Virus record (IMG/VR): IMGVR_UViG_3300043466_004381
Coordinates: 1-57,807 of that record
Direction: 5' to 3' (one strand)
DNA from: a virus
DNA: 57,807 bases
The notes under the pieces are model-generated. The model was not told the origin of the DNA and made no database searches. It saw only the letters and a list, made by a program, of their open reading frames with translations. The stretch's first letter is position 1; the number at the start of each line of letters is the position of its first letter. Of this stretch, positions 25,772 through 32,428 are shown one piece after another. The position numbers and the translations under genes are program-made.

Positions 25772-26002
25772 ATGGAATCAAGGGGAAAATTCGAGCGTCG
25801 CTTTTTAGTGGTTTTACAGGAAGATTCCACAGTAGCATCTACTGTAGGTAGTTCAGCGGGAGGCTATGATCCACATGCAGGTAGTATTAATTCTAAAGAT
25901 TCTTATGCAACTGATGATATGCGTATAGCAACACCGCCGTCAGTTATACAGACTCGTAAAGGTGCTATAAAACGTAAACGTAAATTAAAGCGTAAAAAAT
26001 GA
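25772..26002 (+). CDS. Small basic late protein copying part of the capsid N-arm, 76 aa
   Basis: ATG 25772 follows the late box; the longer upstream frame is discarded. Residues 37-51 (GSINSKDSYATDDMR) share 11 of 15 positions with residues 84-98 of the major capsid protein in this window, and the flanking Gly/Ser/Tyr-rich stretch also aligns. The N-terminus ends in VLQE (14-17), a possible gp21 site, and the C-terminus is extremely basic (KGAIKRKRKLKRKK). It may be an internal head protein that binds DNA and is bound or cut like the capsid arm. No known family. Confidence 0.7.
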   Translation: MESRGKFERRFLVVLQEDSTVASTVGSSAGGYDPHAGSINSKDSYATDDMRIATPPSVIQTRKGAIKRKRKLKRKK

Positions 26003-26412
26003 AATATGGTCATTGGAAAACAGATTTTATTTTAGAAGAAGCCAGTGAAGTTCCTTTTGGGTTTATTTATGAAATAACTAATCTTACAAACAACCGTAAA
26101 TATATAGGCAAGAAGCAATGCCTTAGTGTTAAAAAGCGCCCTCCTTTAAAAGGCAAAACAAAAAAACGTCATCAAATTGTTGAGACGGATTGGAGAACCT
26201 ATACATCCTCTTCGAACGAACTCAATAACGATATATCTATCTTAGGTATAGAAAATTTTTTATTTAAGATTATAATGTGGTGTAATTCTAAATGGGAACT
26301 TAGCTATCATGAAGCTAAGTTACAGTTTGAAAAAGAAGTACTTTTAAACGATGAATATTATAACGGCATCATCAACCTCCGAATCGGTAAAAGACCAAAA
26401 CGAAGTTTATAG
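25999..26412 (+). CDS. GIY-YIG nuclease-like protein, 137 aa
   Basis: PFGFIYEITNLTNNRKYIGKK (near 19-39) is a clear GIY-YIG catalytic entry (FIY...YIG), followed by basic residues and TDWRTYTSSSNELNND. A Glu-rich helix (AKLQFEKEVLLNDEYYNG) supplies a candidate catalytic Glu. T4-like phages use such proteins as Seg-type or other endonucleases. The start overlaps the preceding stop by 4 bases, so it is coupled to the small late gene and not obviously a free-standing mobile gene. Confidence 0.8.
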   Translation: MKYGHWKTDFILEEASEVPFGFIYEITNLTNNRKYIGKKQCLSVKKRPPLKGKTKKRHQIVETDWRTYTSSSNELNNDISILGIENFLFKIIMWCNSKWELSYHEAKLQFEKEVLLNDEYYNGIINLRIGKRPKRSL

Positions 26413-26908
26413 TCATAATATACGTGGTATAAATTTTGTTAATTTAGATAAATTTTATCAGGAGGCATTTTTTGCTACAAATCGAACTGCTTATGAATAT
26501 AATATAGAGTTTAATTTTAAAAATAAAGATATAAAAAAAATTTTTTATAATGCTTTTATTTTTACTTTGTGTGAGTTTTTGAAAAACAATAAGCATTCAA
26601 ATGTTTTTTATTTTAACAAGAACACAGAAAATAAGCATTATTATTTTATTGTTAATAAATGCAGGGTACTGTTACCTATCCATGTGCTTATAAAAAGCAT
26701 ATCCTTTAAAGATGTTATTGATCTTATTAACAATAACGATGCAGAAATGTGTTCAGAGTTTGAAACAATTATAGCATGTATGCGGCAGTTTGATGTGTAT
26801 GGTTTTAGTTTTAAACGATTAAACAGTTTTTTAAGTAAGAATGAACTCAATTTTCTCAAAAATACATATTTTACACAGCATCAAATAAAACTCACGCTTT
26901 TAACATAA
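26351..26908 (+). CDS. Hypothetical protein, 185 aa, long overlap with GIY-YIG gene
   Basis: It starts 62 bases inside the GIY-YIG gene; no later in-frame Met would give a sensible length. The product is Phe/Tyr/Asn/Lys-rich and mostly helical, with a Cys pair region (CEFLKNN, CRVLLPIHV). No family is recognised. The unusually long overlap could reflect a start further downstream at a non-ATG codon. Confidence 0.55.
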   Translation: MNIITASSTSESVKDQNEVYSHNIRGINFVNLDKFYQEAFFATNRTAYEYNIEFNFKNKDIKKIFYNAFIFTLCEFLKNNKHSNVFYFNKNTENKHYYFIVNKCRVLLPIHVLIKSISFKDVIDLINNNDAEMCSEFETIIACMRQFDVYGFSFKRLNSFLSKNELNFLKNTYFTQHQIKLTLLT

Positions 26909-26911
26909 ATA
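26904..26911 (+). promoter_or_regulatory. Late promoter box CATAAATA
   Basis: 5 bases before the ATG at 26917. Confidence 0.75.
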
Positions 26912-26916
26912 ATAGC

Positions 26917-27339
26917 ATGAGTAAGTTTCTCAAAATAGTAGAGGAGAATAGACCGCTCACCTCTCAAGAGCTAGATAAAGTTACACCTATTAAGCGTATT
27001 TTTCAGAAAGCGTTGTTATCTAATGAAAACAAGTCTATGCTCGATAATCTTGGGCTATCTAAAGTTGAAGTAACAGATAATAGCAATGATATTACACTAA
27101 GATTCAAAGACGGATTTGTTGTTATGTATACAGCTGAAGCAATGAAAGAAGAGGAAACAGAAGATCCGGTTACTAGTGCTGCAGAAACAGTTGCTGCAGA
27201 AGACCCACAAGGAAAAAAACCAACAACCCAGGCGCTCAAACGATATAGAACAATATTAAGAACAGTGGAAACCAAGTTACCTACTGCTCTTGACAACAAA
27301 ACCGCTGGTTTAAAATCTGTAGTAAATAGTATAAAATAA
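26917..27339 (+). CDS. Late protein with capsid-targeting-like N-terminus, 140 aa
   Basis: MSKFLKIVEENRPLTSQELD resembles the T4 internal-protein leader, with IVE at 7-9. A compact middle (DITLRFKDGFVVMYTAE) is followed by an acidic Ala/Thr linker and a basic helical tail (QALKRYRTILRTVETKL). No enzymatic signature. The stop overlaps the next ATG by one base, so the two genes are coupled. A packaged head protein is the leading guess. Confidence 0.62.
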   Translation: MSKFLKIVEENRPLTSQELDKVTPIKRIFQKALLSNENKSMLDNLGLSKVEVTDNSNDITLRFKDGFVVMYTAEAMKEEETEDPVTSAAETVAAEDPQGKKPTTQALKRYRTILRTVETKLPTALDNKTAGLKSVVNSIK

Positions 27340-27698
27340 TGAAAACACTTAAACTTATTGACAAATATATAAGGCTCTTAGAACAAGATATGCAGCCTGT
27401 ACCGCAGCAGTCTGATCAGACTGCGGAAGCTCCACCGGTAGATGCTACGGATATTGCAACACAACCTGAAGAACCGGAAGTATTACCTTTAACATCCATG
27501 GGTGAAAAAAGGCTTATTATGCTTCTTGTACAGGCGTTTGAGCATTCACCGACTGAACAAGAGCTTGAAATTGTTGATGCGATTGATTTAGAATTTAAAG
27601 AAACAAATCCGAAAGAAGTTGTTAGTACAATTCTAAGACTTCTTAATAGCACTTCTACAGGTGATAAGGAGATGATTGATAGAATAGATAATCAATAA
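27339..27698 (+). CDS. Late hypothetical protein, 119 aa
   Basis: MKTLKLIDKYIRLLEQDMQ begins like an internal-protein leader (LLE at 13-15). A Pro/Gln/Glu-rich disordered segment (about 18-48) is followed by a small helical domain with GEKRLIMLLVQAFEHSPTE and VVSTILRLLNS. It is coupled to the preceding gene and ends 36 bases before the next late start. Function unknown. Confidence 0.6.
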   Translation: MKTLKLIDKYIRLLEQDMQPVPQQSDQTAEAPPVDATDIATQPEEPEVLPLTSMGEKRLIMLLVQAFEHSPTEQELEIVDAIDLEFKETNPKEVVSTILRLLNSTSTGDKEMIDRIDNQ

Positions 27699-27721
27699 AA
27701 TTAACAAACAAAGATTTTTTT

Positions 27722-27729
27722 TATAAATA
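27722..27729 (+). promoter_or_regulatory. Late promoter box TATAAATA
   Basis: Exact consensus, 5 bases before the ATG at 27735. Confidence 0.8.
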
Positions 27730-27734
27730 ATATT

Positions 27735-28178
27735 ATGATCAAAAAAGAAGATCAAAAATCTCTTGCTCACGCTTATAGCTTAGTTGTAGAAATGAATTTA
27801 GGACCAGCAGGCGCAGGGATACAGCCTGTAGGCAAGCCAGTCATTGTAACGATGGATTTACCTGGCGCGCAGCCTGAGTTTGAAAAAGATGAAACTAGCG
27901 AACAGGAAGAAGAACATGATTGCAGTGAAATTGAAATGGCTGCAGCAGATCTGTTTAAAATTGCAGAATATGCACCAAAATTACAATCTGTAATTTCGCA
28001 AATGCCAGGTCTAGAAGGGTGGGTTGCAGCTAAAATTACAAAAGCTAGTGACTATTTATCATCTGTTTATCACTGGCTACATTATCAACAGAATAGTAAC
28101 AATAATACTACAGATACAGCTACAAACGCAGGAATGTTTAATGCTGGATATGCAGATAATGAAGATTGTTGTAATTGA
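27735..28178 (+). CDS. Late virion-associated protein candidate, 147 aa
   Basis: After a helical N-terminus ending in LVVE (16-19) and a Gly/Pro-rich acidic linker comes a helical domain with APKLQSVISQMPGLEGWVAA and KITKASDYLSSVYHWLHY. This WVxxKITxAxDYLSxV motif is familiar from small structural proteins of marine T4-like phages, though I cannot name a function. The tail is Asn/Thr-rich and ends CCN. Its stop overlaps the protease-like gene. Confidence 0.62.
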   Translation: MIKKEDQKSLAHAYSLVVEMNLGPAGAGIQPVGKPVIVTMDLPGAQPEFEKDETSEQEEEHDCSEIEMAAADLFKIAEYAPKLQSVISQMPGLEGWVAAKITKASDYLSSVYHWLHYQQNSNNNTTDTATNAGMFNAGYADNEDCCN

Positions 28179-28180
28179 TA

Positions 28181-28624
28181 ATGAAATCGTTCAAGCAATT
28201 TTTTGAAAAAACAATAATAGGTCTTATTGAGCATATAGACCTTCATGGTATAGGTACTGTTGAAGCGAAAATCGACTCAGGTAATGGGGCGTTTAATGTA
28301 TTACACGGGGAAGATATTACACAACAAGGTAATAAGGTTACTTTTACAACCGTTAACAATAAGCGTATTATTAAAGATGTAGAAGATACAATTGTTATTA
28401 ATGTAGGAGCTGGTAACACAGAGGAAAGACCGGTTGTAAAATTCCGTATGAAATTTGGAGGTCGTGAGTTTGATAATGTACCGTTTAGTATAGGTAACAG
28501 ATCATCAAATGAGTATAAAATACTAGTTGGTAAAGACTTTATTAAGCAGCTTGATGCATTAATTGATATTGATTCAAAACATATTGCGGATAAGCAACTT
28601 GTGGTACAGATTGATACCAAGTAG
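28181..28624 (+). CDS. Retropepsin-like aspartic protease (RimB/DUF-type), 147 aa
   Basis: The segment GTVEAKIDSGNGAFNVLH (25-42) carries the D-S-G active-site triad of single-domain retropepsins, in the arrangement of the RimK-associated protease-like family (AKIDTGA...). A second hydrophobic-Gly strand follows (YKILVGKDFIKQL). Such proteins dimerise to form one active site. The N-terminus MKSFKQFFEKTIIGLIE strongly resembles the T4 internal-protein leader MKTYQEFIAEA. I chose ATG 28181 over ATG 28175. Expressed late, it may be packaged or act in head maturation. Confidence 0.7.
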   Translation: MKSFKQFFEKTIIGLIEHIDLHGIGTVEAKIDSGNGAFNVLHGEDITQQGNKVTFTTVNNKRIIKDVEDTIVINVGAGNTEERPVVKFRMKFGGREFDNVPFSIGNRSSNEYKILVGKDFIKQLDALIDIDSKHIADKQLVVQIDTK

Positions 28625-29141
28625 GTGAATTACGTTTAGTCCAGACAGCGAAATCTTTATCATACATTATATACGCTCTATATTGTGCAATAACATCGAG
28701 TTTATTAAAATCCGTAATCTTACGACATTCACAGTCAGATGCTATAGCTACCGTAAAAGGTGTTAGCGATGCTTTTTGTATTGTGGTGTTATGTAAATTT
28801 TTGCTACACCAAATAATAAACTCTTTCGTAAAGTGTTCAGTTGAATTCGGCCATCTATACATACGCTCATTAAATTGTTCGAGTGTATGATTGACTAGCC
28901 ACATAAAGTTTTCCTTAGATTCACGAGCCCAAATAGAGCATTGATGCTTAGCATAACCTTTACCTGATTTACGCGGGTTACCTGTTTTTGTTTTAGGTGT
29001 TGAAGGGTGATTTAAAACTTCTTGTGGAAAAGCATGCGCTAACATAATCGCACCTTCAATTTGCATCTTCGAGCGTACGTGTTTATCGCAAAGATCCTGT
29101 GCTGCTAACACGGGATCTTCGTTAGTTACAAAAATGTTCAT
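28542..29141 (-). CDS. Conserved phage protein, possible Pyr_excise/pyrimidine-dimer glycosylase-like, 199 aa
   Basis: MNIFVTNEDPVLAAQDLCDK starts a family I recognise in marine T4-like phages. Further marks are KHVRSKMQIEGAIMLAHAF, CSIWARESKENFMWLVNH and a C-terminal SPTWYQSVP, which recalls the end of T4 endonuclease V (RPTWYKYYG). Assignment to pyrimidine-dimer glycosylases is uncertain because the catalytic N-terminal Thr of DenV is not conserved. It overlaps the convergent protease-like gene by 83 bases and follows FolE in the same direction by 22 bases. Confidence 0.6.
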   Translation of the reverse strand: MNIFVTNEDPVLAAQDLCDKHVRSKMQIEGAIMLAHAFPQEVLNHPSTPKTKTGNPRKSGKGYAKHQCSIWARESKENFMWLVNHTLEQFNERMYRWPNSTEHFTKEFIIWCSKNLHNTTIQKASLTPFTVAIASDCECRKITDFNKLDVIAQYRAYIMYDKDFAVWTKRNSPTWYQSVPQVAYPQYVLNQYQLMHQAA

Positions 29142-29163
29142 ACTTTATTTTAAGTATGTTCCT

Positions 29164-29826
29164 TTACCTCGCCATATCAATAAATTTATAGAACTCTGTA
29201 CGTGTCTTTTCATCATCCATAAAGTCACCTGTCAGCTTTGAAGTAATCATATAGCATCCTTCGTGCTTGACTCCACGATGACAAGCGCATGTATGTTGTG
29301 CTTTAACTACAACAGCTACACCACGGTTCTTTTCACATACTCTATCAATAGCTTCAGCAATTTGTTTTGTAAGCCCCTCTTGTATCTGTGGACGTCTAGC
29401 GTAAAACTCAACAATGCGATTTAACTTACTCAAACCAATTACCTTACCATCTAGAGAAGGAATATACGCAACATGTGCGACACCAGTAAACGCAAGATGA
29501 TGATGTGAGCAAAGTGATTTTACAGGAATATTGCATTGCGCAATAACACCATCATACCCATCAGTAGGAAAAGCTGTAACAGACGGTGGTTCATTATAGC
29601 AACCTGAAGCAATATCATTAACAAAAGCTTTTGCTACACGCATCGGTGTATTAGATGAATTGGGATCATTTCTCCAATCAAATCCTAGCGCGTCAAGATA
29701 CTTCTCATATGCTTTTGCGGCACGTTTAATAATAGTTTGTTTTTCCTTTTCTGTACGTGGCGCATTACCGTTAGCACTAGGCAATTTTACCACTTCACCA
29801 AACTCATGATCATCAAATTCTTCCAT
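29164..29826 (-). CDS. folE: GTP cyclohydrolase I FolE
   Basis: Converts GTP to dihydroneopterin triphosphate, the first step to preQ0. [17 protein letters not shown], the zinc ligands in [13 protein letters not shown] and in [14 protein letters not shown], and [19 protein letters not shown] are diagnostic. The length of 220 aa equals the bacterial enzyme. A TTGAAA/TATAAT promoter drives it, divergent from the late gene at 29876. QueD and QueE follow nearby on the plus strand. Confidence 0.95.
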   Translation of the reverse strand: MEEFDDHEFGEVVKLPSANGNAPRTEKEKQTIIKRAAKAYEKYLDALGFDWRNDPNSSNTPMRVAKAFVNDIASGCYNEPPSVTAFPTDGYDGVIAQCNIPVKSLCSHHHLAFTGVAHVAYIPSLDGKVIGLSKLNRIVEFYARRPQIQEGLTKQIAEAIDRVCEKNRGVAVVVKAQHTCACHRGVKHEGCYMITSKLTGDFMDDEKTRTEFYKFIDMAR

Positions 29827-29832
29827 AAAAAA

Positions 29833-29861
29833 ATTATAATATGCTTAATTTTAAATTTCAA
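29833..29861 (-). promoter_or_regulatory. Early promoter of folE (TTGAAA-17-TATAAT)
   Basis: -35 at 29856-29861, -10 at 29833-29838, then six Ts and ATG 29826. It is back to back with the late box at 29863-29870. Confidence 0.7.
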
Positions 29862-29862
29862 C

Positions 29863-29870
29863 TATAAATA
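29863..29870 (+). promoter_or_regulatory. Late promoter box TATAAATA
   Basis: Exact consensus, 5 bases before ATG 29876. The in-frame ATG at 29870 overlaps the box and is therefore rejected as the start. Confidence 0.8.
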
Positions 29871-29875
29871 TGTAT

Positions 29876-30838
29876 ATGCGTAAATTTTCACAGGCTGAAT
29901 TATTAAATGAAGCATTTCCAGATTTGTTAAAAGGCGCTGTAAAGCTTGCAGGTAGAGGTGCTTTATCAGCAGGTAAGGGTATAGCTAAGACTATTTCACC
30001 AACAGGATATAATATGGTCAAACAGGCAGGCGAAGCAGCAGGAAAAGCTGTTGCAGGTGTTGCACTTGAGGATCCAATAAATGTATTAAGATCAATGCTA
30101 GCATCTTCTGAAGGTAAAAAAACAATACAAAACGGTAAAATTGGAGCGGAAAAAAAACTTAATGGTGGCTATAGGCAAGTAGAGTTAACAGGTGAATGGA
30201 TTAGTGATCCTACACAACCTCCTACAGCATTTAGTACAAGTGTATTTTTAGTTAAAAATAATAAAAACGAGTGGACTTTCGCTGGGGGATTTGATACAGA
30301 TGGAAATTTTATTTTTAATAATAAAGCAACAAGAAATAGAAATACAACAACAGTCCCTATGGCAGCACAAGCAGCAACACCTCCTGCAGCACAAGCAGCA
30401 ACACCTCCTGCAGCACAAGCAGCAACACCTCCTGCAGCACAAGCGGCAACACCTCCCGCAGCACAAGCGGCAACACCTCCTGCAGCACAAGCAGCAGCAC
30501 CTCCCGCAGCACAAGCGGCAACACCTCCTGCAGCACAAGCAGCAGCACAAGCGGCAACACCTCCTGCAGCACAAGCAGCAACACCTCCAAATAACCAGCA
30601 GGCTAATACAGAAATAGGTACGAAGGTAAAGTGGCAAACAGCAAGAGGTAACGTTCGCGAAGGCGAAATTATTGAAAATGATCCAAGTAAAAACATTGAT
30701 CCTGCAACGCATATTTCTATTCAAGAGCCAGATGGTAAGGTTAATATTGTAAGAAAAGATAAGGTTATTAAAGAAAGTATGACACACATAAATCTTATTG
30801 AAAGTACGAAATTGGAAAATATTTTTAAGTTTAAATAA
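29876..30838 (+). CDS. Late protein with Ala/Pro/Gln repeat linker, 320 aa
   Basis: MRKFSQAELLNEAFPDLLKG has an LNE/A junction at 10-13 that suits prohead-protease cleavage. An N-terminal Gly/Ala/Lys-rich segment (GAVKLAGRGALSAGKGIAKT) resembles membrane-active or internal virion proteins. Then a small domain with LTGEWISDPTQPP and NEWTFAGGFDTDGNFIF, a repeat linker of AAQAATPP units, and a C-terminal SH3-like part (IGTKVKWQTARGNVREGEII). The whole looks like two small domains joined by a long flexible arm. Function unknown. Confidence 0.65.
   Translation: MRKFSQAELLNEAFPDLLKGAVKLAGRGALSAGKGIAKTISPTGYNMVKQAGEAAGKAVAGVALEDPINVLRSMLASSEGKKTIQNGKIGAEKKLNGGYRQVELTGEWISDPTQPPTAFSTSVFLVKNNKNEWTFAGGFDTDGNFIFNNKATRNRNTTTVPMAAQAATPPAAQAATPPAAQAATPPAAQAATPPAAQAATPPAAQAAAPPAAQAATPPAAQAAAQAATPPAAQAATPPNNQQANTEIGTKVKWQTARGNVREGEIIENDPSKNIDPATHISIQEPDGKVNIVRKDKVIKESMTHINLIESTKLENIFKFK
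30362..30589 (+). repeat. 24-base in-frame minisatellite (AAQAATPP, 9.5 units)
   Basis: Nine full copies and one half copy of a 24-base unit (GCAGCACAAGCAGCAACACC plus TCCT) with few third-position changes. One unit reads AAQAAAPP and one is cut to AAQA. The near-identity suggests recent expansion by slippage or recombination. Confidence 0.9.
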
Positions 30839-30842
30839 AAAT

Positions 30843-30925
30843 TTCCCGAATCCACTTGCAATCGTGGTCTCGGATGAATAAGTGGATTGTAGAGACCTGT
30901 ACGGAAGAGTTTATTTTAACTCACA
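30843..30925 (+). ncRNA. Predicted pseudoknot RNA element upstream of queD
   Basis: AATCCACTT (30849-30857) pairs perfectly with AAGTGGATT (30880-30888). GGTCTC in its loop (30866-30871) pairs with GAGACC downstream (30892-30897), forming an H-type pseudoknot. TTCC/GGAA (30843-30846 with 30903-30906) can close the outside, and GAGTT/AACTC makes a second hairpin. It fills the 132-base gap after the late gene. The queD promoter lies just downstream, so the RNA would be in read-through transcripts or be a separate RNA. Confidence 0.5.
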
Positions 30926-30935
30926 AAAATAAAAG

Positions 30936-30964
30936 TTGATATTTTCTGTTTATTACTTTATAAT
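30936..30964 (+). promoter_or_regulatory. Early promoter of queD (TTGATA-17-TATAAT)
   Basis: Near-consensus -35 (30936-30941) and perfect -10 (30959-30964), with ATTTTT before the ATG at 30971. Confidence 0.75.
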
Positions 30965-30970
30965 ATTTTT

Positions 30971-31621
30971 ATGAGTAAATATCAAAGTACGAAAATCATC
31001 GAACTTGGCTCTTGTTCATTTAGACAATGGAGAGCAACACATTCACACTGTAGATTCTTACATGGTTATCAGCTCAAAGCTAAACTCTGGTTCGGCGCAT
31101 CGTCACTTGATGATAAAAACTGGTGTGTAGATTTCGGTGGTCTGAAAGAATTAAAAGCAAAGCTACAACACGTCTTCGATCACACAACTACCGTAGCAGC
31201 AGATGACCCTGAGCTCGAGACATTTAAAGATCTAGATAGACGTGGTATTATACAATTACGTATCCTCGAAAAAGGCGTCGGTGTAGAGCGTGTTGCTGAA
31301 ACAGTATGCAGTATTGCTGATAGCTATATTAAATCACTTACAAATAATAGATGTTGGGTCGAAAAGGTTGAAGTATTTGAACATGAAGAAAACTCAGCAA
31401 TATTTACAACGCAGGGTACTTCTACCTCCGTTAGTACAAAAAGCAATACATTAACTACTTCAAATAGTGTGCTTAATAAAGACGACGATATGTCTGCATC
31501 TTGCGAAGAAGATGTAGCAATTTGTTCAGGTATTCCTCTTATTAAAGATAATGCAGCACATGTAGGGTCAAATACTTCAGAGGGGAAAGGTAATTGGTTC
31601 GCTGGTACCACCTGGGGTTAA
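30971..31621 (+). CDS. queD: 6-carboxytetrahydropterin synthase QueD with C-terminal extension
   Basis: Second step of the preQ0 pathway. THSHCRFLHGYQLKAKLWFG contains the catalytic Cys and the His zinc region, WCVDFGGLKELKAKL the typical D-F-x2-L-K segment, LQHVFDHTTT the LDH-like motif, and VERVAETVCSIA the substrate-side stretch. The usual HGH is HGY here, changing one zinc ligand. The protein is 216 aa, against about 120 in bacteria; the extra 75 residues are Ser/Thr-rich and end in GNWFAGTTWG. It has its own host-type promoter. Confidence 0.88.
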   Translation: MSKYQSTKIIELGSCSFRQWRATHSHCRFLHGYQLKAKLWFGASSLDDKNWCVDFGGLKELKAKLQHVFDHTTTVAADDPELETFKDLDRRGIIQLRILEKGVGVERVAETVCSIADSYIKSLTNNRCWVEKVEVFEHEENSAIFTTQGTSTSVSTKSNTLTTSNSVLNKDDDMSASCEEDVAICSGIPLIKDNAAHVGSNTSEGKGNWFAGTTWG

Positions 31622-32367
31622 TGTTTCGCTTCTAAAACATCGACAATAAATCGTAAGATTTTACTTCTTACGATTTCTGTTTCACCAAACTTAAATGCGT
31701 AGATTTTATTATCTACGCATTTTTCATTATTAAAGCGCTTAAATATTTCTTCATATCCAGAAGCTTTCCCGATATCTGACTGCTTTAAATCGCCACAAAC
31801 AATATATTTTGTATTTTTACCAAATCGGGTTAATATTGTTACAAGCTCTCCCTTTGTTAGGTTTTGCGCTTCGTCAACTATAACCACAGAATCGTTAAAG
31901 GTTAAACCACGTACGAAGTTTACAGGTACGGCATGTATAATATTATTTGTTTGTAGTAATCCACAGGTACCATCATCAGTAACTTCTCTAACCTTTTCGA
32001 TCAAAGGCATTGCATATGGTAAAAACTTATCATCTACTTCACCAGGAAGTGCGCCAATAGACCTTGATGCGGACTCGATAACAGATCTAATATAGGTAAT
32101 ACCTCTCGTCTTTTGATCCTTTATTAATTCCAATCCAGCAAGTACAGCAATATACGATTTAGCGCTACCCGCTGGTCCATCAACAAACACCATGTTCGTT
32201 TCTTCATGCTTTATACATTCATAAAACGCCTTGTGATTAGTGTTGAAGTAGAAGGGCTTTTTAATTTTAAAATTAAAAAGCCAGTTTTTTTGGATAGAAT
32301 CTTCGATATCTACTAATTCATCCAAACCTGCATTTTTACGCTTACGCGTAGTGGACTTGTGAGTCAT
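31618..32367 (-). CDS. phoH: PhoH-like P-loop ATPase
   Basis: A 249 aa single-domain PhoH protein. Walker A is VDGPAGSAKSYIAVLAG near 83-99, the middle has GITYIRSVIES and GALPGEVDDKFLPY, and Walker B is SVVIVDEAQNLTKGEL. The C-terminal strand KYIVCGDLKQSDI completes the fold. PhoH is common in marine phages; proposed roles are RNA handling or stress response, not shown here. A late-type box lies 7 bases before the start, convergent end with QueD overlaps by 4 bases. Confidence 0.9.
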   Translation of the reverse strand: MTHKSTTRKRKNAGLDELVDIEDSIQKNWLFNFKIKKPFYFNTNHKAFYECIKHEETNMVFVDGPAGSAKSYIAVLAGLELIKDQKTRGITYIRSVIESASRSIGALPGEVDDKFLPYAMPLIEKVREVTDDGTCGLLQTNNIIHAVPVNFVRGLTFNDSVVIVDEAQNLTKGELVTILTRFGKNTKYIVCGDLKQSDIGKASGYEEIFKRFNNEKCVDNKIYAFKFGETEIVRSKILRFIVDVLEAKH

Positions 32368-32374
32368 GCATTAG

Positions 32375-32382
32375 TATTTATT
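32375..32382 (-). promoter_or_regulatory. Late promoter box AATAAATA (phoH)
   Basis: Minus-strand box, 7 bases before the ATG at 32367. Confidence 0.55.
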
Positions 32383-32391
32383 CAAAAACAC

Positions 32392-32421
32392 TTGATTCTA
32401 TTAGGAACTATGTCATAATAT
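32392..32421 (+). promoter_or_regulatory. Early promoter of queE (TTGATT-18-TAATAT)
   Basis: -35 at 32392-32397, weaker -10 at 32416-32421, 7 bases to the ATG at 32429. Divergent from the phoH late box. Confidence 0.5.
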
Positions 32422-32428
32422 AAAGTAT

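Noticed and set aside
25999-26412. Self-splicing intron or intein associated with the GIY-YIG gene
   Set aside because: Flanking genes are intact and coupled; no split gene or intron boundary is seen.
28542-29141. Firm assignment as DenV (T4 endonuclease V)
   Set aside because: The C-terminal TWY resemblance is suggestive, but the N-terminal catalytic Thr and the DenV core are not visible.
30362-30589. CRISPR array
   Set aside because: The repeats are directly adjacent with no unique spacers and encode an in-frame protein linker.
30169-30787. Ala-, Cys- or Leu-rich open frames over the repeat region on both strands
   Set aside because: They are shadows of the 24-base GCA-rich repeat and have no independent promoter or homology.
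30843-30925. Known preQ1-I riboswitch
   Set aside because: The element is larger than the preQ1-I aptamer, lacks its A-rich tail pattern, and is upstream of rather than inside the queD promoter transcript.
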